A stretch of DNA of 5,807 nt, taken from Candidatus Omnitrophota bacterium (GTDB lineage: Bacteria > Omnitrophota > Gorgyraeia > B26-G9). The position numbers were made by a program, and so were the translations under genes. Below, piece after piece: positions 1 to 5,807 of this stretch (the first letter of the stretch is position 1; each line of letters begins with the position of its first letter). The notes beneath the pieces are model-generated. The model saw nothing but the letters and a program-made list of their open reading frames with translations. It made no database searches and was not told the origin of the DNA. The DNA is taken from NCBI GenBank assembly GCA_028718845.1, contig JAQULA010000116.1, forward strand, positions 1-5,807. The letters run 5' to 3'.

Positions 1-359
1 ATTATTTTTCCGGTCAGGCAAGGCCGGCCGCTGATATCCACCGCGACTTCCACCGCTACCTTGTCCATGACCACGGTAAAACAGCCGTAGCGTGAGATCC
101 CTTCTTTCTCTCCCAGGGCCTGTTTGAACGCCTTGCCCAGGGCAATGCCGAGGTCTTCAATGATATGATGCGGCAAGTCCCCTTTGGCGTCGATGGTCAG
201 GTCAAAAAAGCCGTGGAAGGCGAACAGGGTCAATAAATGGTCCAATGGCTCGAATCCGGTGGAAACGGCCGCGTTACCGGAACCGTCAATGCCGAGTGAT
301 CCCTGAATCGCCACTTCATTCGTGGTCCTTTTTATAAGCGCGTTCCTTTGTGTGGTCAT
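1..359 (-). CDS. hisB: Imidazoleglycerol-phosphate dehydratase (HisB), N-terminal part, cut by the left window edge
   Basis: Imidazoleglycerol-phosphate dehydratase removes water from imidazole glycerol phosphate to give imidazole acetol phosphate in cytosolic histidine synthesis. The gene starts at ATG 359-357 and 119 codons are visible before the edge; family members are near 200 residues, so about 60% is present. Family landmarks seen are the N-terminal R.ALIKRTTNE stretch, IDGSG (24-28), STGFEPLDHLL (33-43), FAFHGFFDL (46-54), the first metal motif HHIIED (64-69), GISRYG (87-92) and DISGRP (108-113). His41, His49, His64, His65, Glu68, Arg90 and Arg112 match positions that bind Mn or substrate phosphate in the family. 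The loop before HHIIED is about three residues shorter than the common GDLxxDxHHTxED form, and the usual PMDE reads VMDK (97-100). I see no fused phosphatase domain at the N terminus, unlike E. coli HisB. The gene follows hisD by 10 nt, so co-transcription is likely. Confidence 0.93.
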   Translation of the reverse strand, partial: MTTQRNALIKRTTNEVAIQGSLGIDGSGNAAVSTGFEPLDHLLTLFAFHGFFDLTIDAKGDLPHHIIEDLGIALGKAFKQALGEKEGISRYGCFTVVMDKVAVEVAVDISGRPCLTGKI

Positions 360-365
360 AGCCTA

Positions 366-369
366 CTCC
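366..369 (-). promoter_or_regulatory. Shine-Dalgarno of hisB
   Basis: On the minus strand the sequence after the hisD stop reads TAA GGAG TAGGCT ATG. The GGAG lies 6 nt before the ATG at 359-357 and directly after the hisD TAA. This fixes the hisB start and points to independent, efficient initiation within the operon. Confidence 0.75.
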
Positions 370-1590
370 TTATTCAAAGCGTGATTTTAATGATTGAATA
401 TGCCGTTTCATTCCTTCCAGCGAAGCTATTTTTTCAATTGCCGGGGCGACCTTTTCCAGGGCTTTTTTGGAATAGCCGATGACATGGGTGCTTTTTATGA
501 AATCGTTAACACCTAAGCCCGAAAAGAACCGGGCGGTACCCGATGTCGGCAGCACATGACTGGGGCCGGAAATATAATCTCCGACCACAACCGGTGAATA
601 CGGCCCGATAAAAACCGCGCCGGCATGTTTGATCTTTTTCAGCACCTTATTGGGCTGTTTGAGCATCAGTTCCAGGTGCTCCGGAGCGATTTTATTGGAA
701 ACATCCACAGCCTCATCGATATTTTTCACCAGGATCACGTATCCCTGGGCAACTTCCTTGCGTACGCAGTTTGCCAGTTTTTTCGACGAAGTGATCAGTA
801 TCGCGATCCCGTTACGGTGTTCGGCCTGGGCATGCAAATCGGCAATGACGTGCGCCGGATTGGCGGAATTATTGGCGATAATAACCACTTCACTCGGCCC
901 GGCCAGCATATCGATATCGCAATAACCGAACACCTGGCGCTTCGCCTCGGTGACATAATCATTGCCCGGCCCGACGATTTTGTCTACTTTCGGAACGGTT
1001 TTTGTGCCGAAGGCCATTGCGGCGATCGCCTGGGCTCCGCCGAGCTTATACACCGCGTTTACTTTTAACAGGTTGGCTACGACCAGGATATACGGATTTA
1101 CCTCTCCGTTGGCAGCCGGCGGCGTGGCTACGTAAACCTCATTAACTCCGGCAATTTTTGCCGGAAGAACACTCATATACACCGAAGAAACCAGCGGAGC
1201 GGTGCCGCTGGGCACGTAAACCCCGACGCGTTCGAGCGGGCGAAAGATTTCCCCCAGAGTGATCCCGTCTTCACCCCGGATTTTCCAGGACTTTTTCAGC
1301 TGTTTTTTATAAAAATTCGTTACATTGTTTAAGGCTATTTTGAGGCTGGAAATAAATTCCGCGTCAATGTTCTGAAACGCGGCATTGGTTTCGGCCTCGC
1401 TGACCCGGATCAGCCGGGTCGGGATATCGACATTATCGAATTTTTTCGTATACTTAACCAGCGCTTCATCCCCGCGGACCGATACCTCCTGAATTATCCG
1501 TTCGACCGTTGTTTTAACCCGGATTTTGCGCTGGTCCAGACGGCGGTAAATCTTCTCCAGTGTTTGTCCCGAAAATTTTACTACTTTCAT
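370..1590 (-). CDS. hisD: Histidinol dehydrogenase (HisD), complete, with an internal shortening
   Basis: Histidinol dehydrogenase catalyses the last two steps of histidine synthesis, oxidising L-histidinol to histidine with two NAD+ as a Zn-dependent cytosolic dimer. The protein has 406 residues, whereas the family is usually about 425-435. Visible blocks are RVGVYVPSGTAPLVSSVYM (121-139), PAKIAGV (143-149), KLGGAQAIAAMAFGT (182-196), VGPGNDYVTEAKR (206-218), DMLAGPSE (227-234), QAEH (255-258), APEHLEL (302-308), GDYISGPSHVLPT (337-349) and the C-terminal LEGMKRH (391-397). Gln255, His258, Glu304, His305, Asp338 and His397 match E. coli Gln259, His262, Glu326, His327, Asp360 and His419, so the Zn and catalytic set is intact. 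The offset to E. coli jumps from 4 to 22 between His258 and Glu304, showing about 18 missing residues there. Smaller oddities are PSG for the common PGG (127-129) and GPSH for GPNH (342-345). The start is ATG 1590-1588, 7 nt after alaS; hisB follows. Confidence 0.97.
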   Translation of the reverse strand: MKVVKFSGQTLEKIYRRLDQRKIRVKTTVERIIQEVSVRGDEALVKYTKKFDNVDIPTRLIRVSEAETNAAFQNIDAEFISSLKIALNNVTNFYKKQLKKSWKIRGEDGITLGEIFRPLERVGVYVPSGTAPLVSSVYMSVLPAKIAGVNEVYVATPPAANGEVNPYILVVANLLKVNAVYKLGGAQAIAAMAFGTKTVPKVDKIVGPGNDYVTEAKRQVFGYCDIDMLAGPSEVVIIANNSANPAHVIADLHAQAEHRNGIAILITSSKKLANCVRKEVAQGYVILVKNIDEAVDVSNKIAPEHLELMLKQPNKVLKKIKHAGAVFIGPYSPVVVGDYISGPSHVLPTSGTARFFSGLGVNDFIKSTHVIGYSKKALEKVAPAIEKIASLEGMKRHIQSLKSRFE

Positions 1591-1593
1591 GTG

Positions 1594-1599
1594 TCCCTC
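1594..1599 (-). promoter_or_regulatory. hisD ribosome-binding site overlapping the alaS stop codon
   Basis: The minus strand reads TGA GGGACAC ATG. The GAGGG purine run shares its first two bases with the alaS TGA (1600-1598) and lies about 5 nt before the hisD ATG. Ribosomes ending alaS therefore stop on the hisD initiation site, which suggests translational coupling of the two genes. Confidence 0.65.
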
Positions 1600-4294
1600 A
1601 GTTCTTTAAAAATTTTTCGACTACAGTCATCGTCTGTTCCAGGGCCTGAAGCAGCGCAGTTGCGTCTTTAGCGCCGGCCTGCGCCAATTCTTTCCTGCCT
1701 CCGCCGCTGCCGCCGGCCAGGGCCGCTATTTCCCGGATAATTTTCACCGCGTCCACGCCCCGGCGCACCAGCGATGCGCTGAGACTGACAATCAGCAGCG
1801 GCTTAGGCGCGGCGGTTGCCGCCAGAACACAAACAACCGGGTCTTTTTTGCCGCGGATCGCGTCGCTTAATGCCCGTAATTCTTCCATAGAATAATCGCG
1901 CATATCGGCGACAGCCACGAACACTCCCCCGATATCGCGGCTTTGTTCCAGAACAGTATCCGCGGTCGACGAGACCGATCCTGCCCGCAGTTTTTTCAGA
2001 TCTTTTTCCTGGTCTTTTACCTGGGAAACGTTTTTTTTGATCGTGTCCAGCAGCGCGGCCGGCGAAGTTTTGAGCAATTCGCTGGCTTGCGCGATGAGTT
2101 GTTCACGTTCCTGTACCAGGGCCAGGGCCGCTGCGCCGGTAACCGCTTCAATCCGGCGAATACCCTGGGCTACGGAATATTCCGTGATGATCTTAAACAG
2201 GCCGATTTCACCGGTTGCTCGGACATGCGTGCCGCCGCAGAACTCCCGGGAGTAATCGCCGATCGACAATTCCCGTACCGTCGAACCGTATTTCTCTCCG
2301 AAAAATGCCAAGGCCCCGCAGGCCTTTGCTTCGTCAATATTCATTACCGCGGTTTGCACGGGCGTATTGGCCCAGATGCATTGATTAACCTTTTGTTCAA
2401 CCGATTGCAGGGTTTGCGCCGGCAATGCGGACAAATGCGAAAAATCAAACCGTAGTTTCTCTTCGGAAACCGCCGACCCGGATTGCTCAACGTGCCCGCC
2501 GAGAATAGCGCGTAAGGCGGATTGCAGAAGATGCGTTGCCGTATGATTGCGTGCCGTTGCCGAACGCAGGTCTGGGTTGACGCGTCCGTACAGACGTATG
2601 CCTTTAGTAATCGATCCCCGGAGTATTTTGGTGCGATGAATAATCACTTCATCAACCTTCACCGTATCGATAACCTCGGCCTCCACTCCGGCATCTCCGC
2701 TGAATAGGCCGCGGTCGCCGGCCTGGCCGCCGGATTCGGCGTAAAACGGGGTTGTATCCAGAATAATATCGATTTCTTCTCCGGCCCCGCCGCTGCCGAC
2801 CAGTTCATTGCCTTTAAGCAAGGCCTGGACCGTCGCGGTGCATTCCAGCTGTTCATATCCGATAAACGACGTGCGCATACCGTGTACCAGCTGACCGGTT
2901 GTCTTCGCAAAAATTTCACCGGCAAGCTGGCTTTTACTGCGCGACTGCGACCGCTGTAATTCCATGGCTTTCTCAACTTCGTCGTCGTCAACACGTAACC
3001 CGAATTTTTGAGCGTTTTCCTTGCTGATTTCCAACGGGACTCCGTAGGTATCATATTGGACAAAAGCCAGGGCCGATGCTTCGGAAATACCCGCTTTGCG
3101 TACCAGGCTATCATATAATTGCTCGCCCAGGGAAGCCGGGTTTTCCGCTAAGGCCTTGAACGCCGCTTCATTATGCGGAGCGCGTTCACGCAGGATAGTC
3201 CAGAACATTTCTTCTTCTTTTTTGATGATTCCGGCAATGGTTTCATGCCGCCGCTTGAGATCCGGGTACGGCTCCTGCAGGGTCTCGGCAATGGTATAGA
3301 CCAGTTTGTAACACAGCGGATGCGCGCCCCCGACATTTTTCAGATGAATGATCGAACGCCGGATGAGTTTGCGGATCACGTAGCCGCGAGTCTCATTCGA
3401 AGGGATTACCCCATCGCCGATGGATACCACCGCCGCCCGGATATGGTCGGCGATCGCCTTGGCCGGTGATGCCATCCAGGCTGCCGGCGGTACAATTCCC
3501 GTCTTGGCCAATTCCGACTTCAATGATTCCAGTATCGGAATAAACAGGTCCGTGGCATAATTTTCACGCACGTTTTGCATAACACTGGTAATTCTTTCCA
3601 GTCCCATCCCGGTGTCGATATTTTTGCTGGGAAGCGCGGCCAGGCGGCCGTCGGACTGCCGGTCGTACTGGGTAAATACCAGGTTCCAAATTTCGGAAAA
3701 CCGCTTGCAATCGCAGGCCGGAGAACACTCCGGCTTTTGGCAGCCGTATTCCTTGCCCCAGTCATAAAAAATTTCCGAACACGGCCCGCACGGCCCGTTT
3801 GGGCCGTCGGTCGGGGCATTTGCCGGCCAGAAATTGTCCCGGTCACCCAGCCGGACGATGCGGTCGGCTGGGATTCCCACGGTGTTAAGCCATATTTCAT
3901 AGGCTTCCTGATCACTGGTATGAACCGAAATCCATAACTTTTCCGGAGGCAGTTTTAAAACCCCGGTGATGAATTCCCAGGCCCAGCGGATCGCTTCGGC
4001 CTTGAAATAATCGCCGAATGAAAAATTACCCAGCATTTCGAAAAAAGTATGATGTGTCGGGCTCTTGCCCACATTGACCAGATCGGCGGTGCGCAGGCAT
4101 TTCTGGCAGCTGGACGCACGGCGATATCCGGTTATTTTTCCCATGAATTGTTCCTTGAACTGATTCATGCCCGCGGAGGTGAACAATACCGAAGGATCGT
4201 TCTGCGGAACCAGAGAGTCGCTGTCGATAATGGTATGCCCTTTTGAAGCAAAAAATTCCAGGAATTTTTTTCTAATTTGATTGCTGTTTAACAT
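1598..4294 (-). CDS. alaS: Alanyl-tRNA synthetase (AlaRS), full length, with editing and C-Ala domains
   Basis: Class II alanyl-tRNA synthetase charges tRNA-Ala and removes mischarged Ser or Gly. At 898 residues it is slightly longer than E. coli AlaRS (876). The catalytic domain (about 1-260) shows LFTSAGMNQFK (37-47), HHTFFEMLGNFSFGDYFK (81-98), GPCGPCSE (167-174), EIWNLVF (201-207) and IDTGMGLERI (226-235). A cysteine cluster C185/C190/C194/C196 in the GC..PEC..ACDC pattern may bind metal; E. coli lacks it. The tRNA-recognition region holds NETRGYVIRKLIRR (300-313). The editing domain carries FYAESGGQ.GD (517-527) and the Zn ligands HTATH (584-588) and CGGTH (686-690), so editing looks competent. 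A linker of coiled-coil type (about 725-775) leads to the C-Ala domain, with GGSGGGRKELAQAG (861-874). Relative to E. coli there are about 18 extra residues between 364 and 414, and TLERG becomes TILRER. The start ATG 4294-4292 overlaps the recX end by 7 nt and gives the expected N terminus. Confidence 0.99.
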   Translation of the reverse strand: MLNSNQIRKKFLEFFASKGHTIIDSDSLVPQNDPSVLFTSAGMNQFKEQFMGKITGYRRASSCQKCLRTADLVNVGKSPTHHTFFEMLGNFSFGDYFKAEAIRWAWEFITGVLKLPPEKLWISVHTSDQEAYEIWLNTVGIPADRIVRLGDRDNFWPANAPTDGPNGPCGPCSEIFYDWGKEYGCQKPECSPACDCKRFSEIWNLVFTQYDRQSDGRLAALPSKNIDTGMGLERITSVMQNVRENYATDLFIPILESLKSELAKTGIVPPAAWMASPAKAIADHIRAAVVSIGDGVIPSNETRGYVIRKLIRRSIIHLKNVGGAHPLCYKLVYTIAETLQEPYPDLKRRHETIAGIIKKEEEMFWTILRERAPHNEAAFKALAENPASLGEQLYDSLVRKAGISEASALAFVQYDTYGVPLEISKENAQKFGLRVDDDEVEKAMELQRSQSRSKSQLAGEIFAKTTGQLVHGMRTSFIGYEQLECTATVQALLKGNELVGSGGAGEEIDIILDTTPFYAESGGQAGDRGLFSGDAGVEAEVIDTVKVDEVIIHRTKILRGSITKGIRLYGRVNPDLRSATARNHTATHLLQSALRAILGGHVEQSGSAVSEEKLRFDFSHLSALPAQTLQSVEQKVNQCIWANTPVQTAVMNIDEAKACGALAFFGEKYGSTVRELSIGDYSREFCGGTHVRATGEIGLFKIITEYSVAQGIRRIEAVTGAAALALVQEREQLIAQASELLKTSPAALLDTIKKNVSQVKDQEKDLKKLRAGSVSSTADTVLEQSRDIGGVFVAVADMRDYSMEELRALSDAIRGKKDPVVCVLAATAAPKPLLIVSLSASLVRRGVDAVKIIREIAALAGGSGGGRKELAQAGAKDATALLQALEQTMTVVEKFLKN
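4288..4294 (-). other. 7-nt recX/alaS overlap (ATGTTAA), likely stop-restart coupling
   Basis: The minus strand reads ATGTTAA, in which ATG starts alaS and TAA, one base out of frame, ends recX. The bases just upstream of the ATG (ACTGATAAAACC) contain no recognisable Shine-Dalgarno. Translation of alaS is therefore likely to depend at least partly on ribosomes finishing recX. The overlap is seen directly; the coupling is inferred. Confidence 0.6.
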
Positions 4295-4755
4295 GGTTTT
4301 ATCAGTTTGTTGACTATGTTTATCACTAATCCCGGGTTAAATCCGCGCCGGGATAAATACCCGGCTAACCGCCGGACCTTTACCGGATCGGCAAGCCCGG
4401 CCAATTTTTCCAGTTTTCTTTGTGCGAGCGTTTGCGCGGTTTGCCGCTCGGCCAGATCATCGATACCGGAGAGCGCCTGATCGGCAATTTCCCGGCTGAT
4501 CCCTTTTTTCAGCAGTTCATAACGGATGACCCGTTTTGCGCGCGGACGCTGACGCATCCGGCTGGCCACCCAGAGCCGGGCAAACTGCTCATCGTTAATA
4601 TATCCGGCCTGCGCATATAACCCGATCACACTGCCGATAATTTCCGGAGAAAAATTTTTTCGGCCGAGACGTTCCGTCAATTCCCGCCGGCTCCGCGGCC
4701 GAACCTTCAGTAAGCGCAGAGCATAGTTTTTTGCTTGAGCCAATTCTGTATCCAT
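4288..4755 (-). CDS. recX: RecX regulatory protein, modulator of RecA
   Basis: RecX family proteins bind RecA filaments in the cytoplasm and generally inhibit or tune RecA recombinase and coprotease activity. The 155-residue product fits the family's usual length of about 150-170. It is mostly helical and basic, built of three-helix repeats: YALRLLKVRPRSRRELTERL (11-30) forms the first helical unit, then GYINDEQFARLWVASR (51-66, the family GYIDD.xFA element), RAKRVIRYELLKKGIS (72-87, the family eL..kGI element), and a C-terminal repeat ending in YLSRRGFNPGLV (133-144). ATG 4755-4753 is the first possible start, because in-frame stops lie just upstream; a weak AGG sits 5 nt before it. The stop TAA 4290-4288 lies inside the alaS start region. 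recX beside alaS is a known arrangement, but recA is not adjacent here; a protease gene precedes it. The assignment rests on the repeat pattern and context, as the family is low in strict motifs. Confidence 0.93.
   Translation of the reverse strand: MDTELAQAKNYALRLLKVRPRSRRELTERLGRKNFSPEIIGSVIGLYAQAGYINDEQFARLWVASRMRQRPRAKRVIRYELLKKGISREIADQALSGIDDLAERQTAQTLAQRKLEKLAGLADPVKVRRLAGYLSRRGFNPGLVINIVNKLIKPC
4329..4365 (-). other. Overlapping inverted repeats near the recX 3' end, upstream of alaS
   Basis: Two perfect stems share one arm. GCCGGG (4352-4347 on the plus strand) can pair with CCCGGC (4360-4365) around a 7-nt AT loop. Bases 4348-4354 (CCGGGAT) can instead pair with ATCCCGG at 4329-4335 around a 12-nt loop. 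The second stem ends 34 nt before the alaS ATG. There is no U-tract, so this is not an intrinsic terminator. The stretch codes for RecX residues AGYLSRRGFNPG, so codon constraint may be the whole explanation. Confidence 0.3.
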
Positions 4756-4795
4756 ATCAGCCTGAAGACTATTTATCGGTCAAAAGAGCCGGCAT
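4756..4795 (-). other. 40-nt gap between the protease gene and recX
   Basis: This is the longest non-coding stretch in the window. It holds a weak recX ribosome-binding AGG (4763-4761) and a lone TTGACC that resembles a -35 box but has no good -10 at the right distance. I see no hairpin followed by a T-run, so read-through from the protease gene into recX is the simplest view. Confidence 0.5.
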
Positions 4796-5806
4796 TCACT
4801 CCGGTATCATCAAATAGCCGCGATTTGTTTTTATCAGCACATTTCCGTCGGCATTAGCTACCGCCCGGATATAATCGGATAATGACCCGATCATTATGGT
4901 ATTAACCTGAGTAATGATATCGTTGACCTTGCACCCGGCCCGTTCGGCGCCGCTTTCCGCGGAAACTTCGGTTACAATCACGCCTTTATCGTCCGGCAAA
5001 TTAAGATTACCGGCATTTTCGGCGGTGATTGCCGCGACGCTCAGCCCGCGCCAGGATTTCAACTCCGTAACCTCCGGGGGTGCTGCCGATTCCTCGGAAG
5101 CCGGTGATTCATTGCGCACTCCGATCTCCGCGGCATTGTCCCGGTCCGGCTGTTTGCCGAGCGTGACTTTTAAGGTGCGCGGCAATCCATTGCGCATGAT
5201 TTTTATTTTTACGATATCTCCGGTGTTTTTTTTGCCGAGCAGACGTAACAGCTCAAGCGTATTTTGCACGATTACTTCATCAAACTTTATGATCGCGTCT
5301 TCCGGCTGTATCCCGGATTTATCCGCCGGGCTATCCGGAATGACGGAGATAACTAATACTCCCTGAGAAGTTCTGAGCCGGAAGTAGTCGGCCAAGGCCT
5401 GGTTGAGATCCTGAACCGCGATACCGAACCATCCGGAAAGAACTTCTTCGCCTTTAAGCAGTTTGTTAAGAATCGCTTTCGCGTTATTGACCGGGATGGC
5501 GAAACCGATACCCAATGAACCGCCCCCGGTACCGACAATCGCCGCATTGATGCCGACCACCTCTGCGTTGATGGTTACCAATGGCCCTCCGGAGTTGCCG
5601 GGATTGATCGCCGCGTCGGTTTGGATCAGATCGGAATATGCCCGGTCTCTGCCGGAAGCATGCGGTAACGATCGGTGCACCGTGCTGATGATCCCCAGCG
5701 TTACCGCCGGCTTGGGGTTTTTAGCCGCGAAGCCGAACGGATTACCTATGGAAATCGCCCATTGCCCGGGTTTGACGTCATCCGAATTGCCCAATACCGC
5801 GTAGGG
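4796..5806 (-). CDS. HtrA/DegP-type serine protease with two PDZ domains, N terminus beyond the right window edge
   Basis: HtrA (peptidase family S1C) proteases degrade or hold misfolded proteins, usually in the periplasm or anchored outside the inner membrane. The reading frame is open to the edge, beginning PYAVLGNSDDVKPG, the usual middle of an HtrA domain; the signal or anchor and the catalytic His and Asp would lie outside. Counting the Leu codon (TTG) at 5794-5792 as residue 1, visible elements are IGNPFGF (16-22), VTLGIIS (31-37), IQTDAAINPGNSGGPL (57-72) with nucleophile Ser68, and GIGFAIPV (95-102). PDZ1 covers about 119-214 with the ligand-loop segment QGVLV (144-148). A polar linker rich in Ala, Glu, Pro and Ser follows (217-246), then PDZ2 (about 248-332) with KGVIV (270-274). 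Two PDZ domains match the DegP/DegQ/MucD layout rather than the one-PDZ DegS type. PDZ1 has Glu where the usual GD turn has Gly (PEDAII, 164-169). I give no gene symbol because subfamily calls need the N terminus. recX follows after 40 nt. Confidence 0.95.
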   Translation of the reverse strand, partial: PYAVLGNSDDVKPGQWAISIGNPFGFAAKNPKPAVTLGIISTVHRSLPHASGRDRAYSDLIQTDAAINPGNSGGPLVTINAEVVGINAAIVGTGGGSLGIGFAIPVNNAKAILNKLLKGEEVLSGWFGIAVQDLNQALADYFRLRTSQGVLVISVIPDSPADKSGIQPEDAIIKFDEVIVQNTLELLRLLGKKNTGDIVKIKIMRNGLPRTLKVTLGKQPDRDNAAEIGVRNESPASEESAAPPEVTELKSWRGLSVAAITAENAGNLNLPDDKGVIVTEVSAESGAERAGCKVNDIITQVNTIMIGSLSDYIRAVANADGNVLIKTNRGYLMIPE

Positions 5807-5807
5807 C

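Noticed and set aside
625..1068. A 147-codon open frame on the plus strand opposite hisD.
   Set aside because: It lies wholly antisense to a clearly conserved enzyme, has no family resemblance I can see, and is expected as a codon-bias shadow.
3781..3807. Repeated ACGGCCC units and a perfect 7-bp inverted repeat (3790-3796 with 3801-3807).
   Set aside because: They encode the invariant AlaRS Gly-Pro-rich motif (GPNGPCGPC), so the GC-rich repeats follow from the codons; there is no U-tract and no reason for a terminator mid-gene.
3575..3937. A 120-codon plus-strand frame, with several others opposite alaS.
   Set aside because: They are antisense to conserved AlaRS motifs, give low-complexity or motif-free products, and have no supporting gene context.
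4740..4783. A possible promoter for recX beginning at TTGACC on the minus strand.
   Set aside because: The -35-like hexamer has no convincing -10 at 16-18 nt (CTGATA is the nearest), and it lies in a short intergenic gap of an apparent operon.
4914..5366. A 150-codon plus-strand frame opposite the PDZ region.
   Set aside because: It is Ser/Thr/Pro-rich and antisense to the protease PDZ domains; it shows no conserved motif and is best explained as a shadow frame.
5792..5794. TTG as a possible start codon of the protease.
   Set aside because: The frame continues upstream to the window edge with sequence typical of HtrA (PYAVLGNSDD), so this is an internal Leu; the true start is outside the window.

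Overview
The window is a compact bacterial segment in which every gene lies on the minus strand. Read in the direction of transcription, from high to low coordinates, it holds: the C-terminal part of an HtrA/DegP-type serine protease with two PDZ domains; recX; alaS (alanyl-tRNA synthetase); hisD (histidinol dehydrogenase); and the N-terminal part of hisB (imidazoleglycerol-phosphate dehydratase), which runs off the left edge. The first and last genes are cut by the window ends. There is no RNA gene, mobile element, CRISPR array or long non-coding stretch.

The genes are packed like one operon. The protease and recX are 40 nt apart. recX and alaS overlap by 7 nt. alaS and hisD are 7 nt apart, with the hisD ribosome-binding site overlapping the alaS stop. 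hisD and hisB are 10 nt apart, with a clear Shine-Dalgarno. I see no convincing promoter or terminator inside, so transcription probably begins upstream of the protease, beyond the right edge, and continues past the left edge.

The cargo is housekeeping but mixed: envelope protein quality control (HtrA), control of RecA (RecX), charging of tRNA-Ala with editing (AlaS), and histidine biosynthesis (HisD, HisB). The recX-alaS neighbourhood is familiar from many bacteria, but there recA usually precedes recX, whereas here the preceding gene is a protease.

The organism looks like a Gram-negative-type bacterium with roughly balanced GC. The AlaRS N-terminal block (CQKCLRT..DL..VGKSP.HHTFFEML) and the overall protein style remind me of PVC-group or candidate-phylum lineages such as Omnitrophota or Planctomycetes. 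That is an impression only and was not tested.

No new system is evident. The most notable points are structural departures in otherwise ordinary enzymes: HisD lacks about 18 residues of a normally conserved segment while keeping all catalytic residues; AlaRS carries about 18 extra residues between its tRNA-recognition and editing regions; HisB has a shortened loop at its first metal-binding motif; and two mutually exclusive hairpins can be drawn just upstream of alaS.
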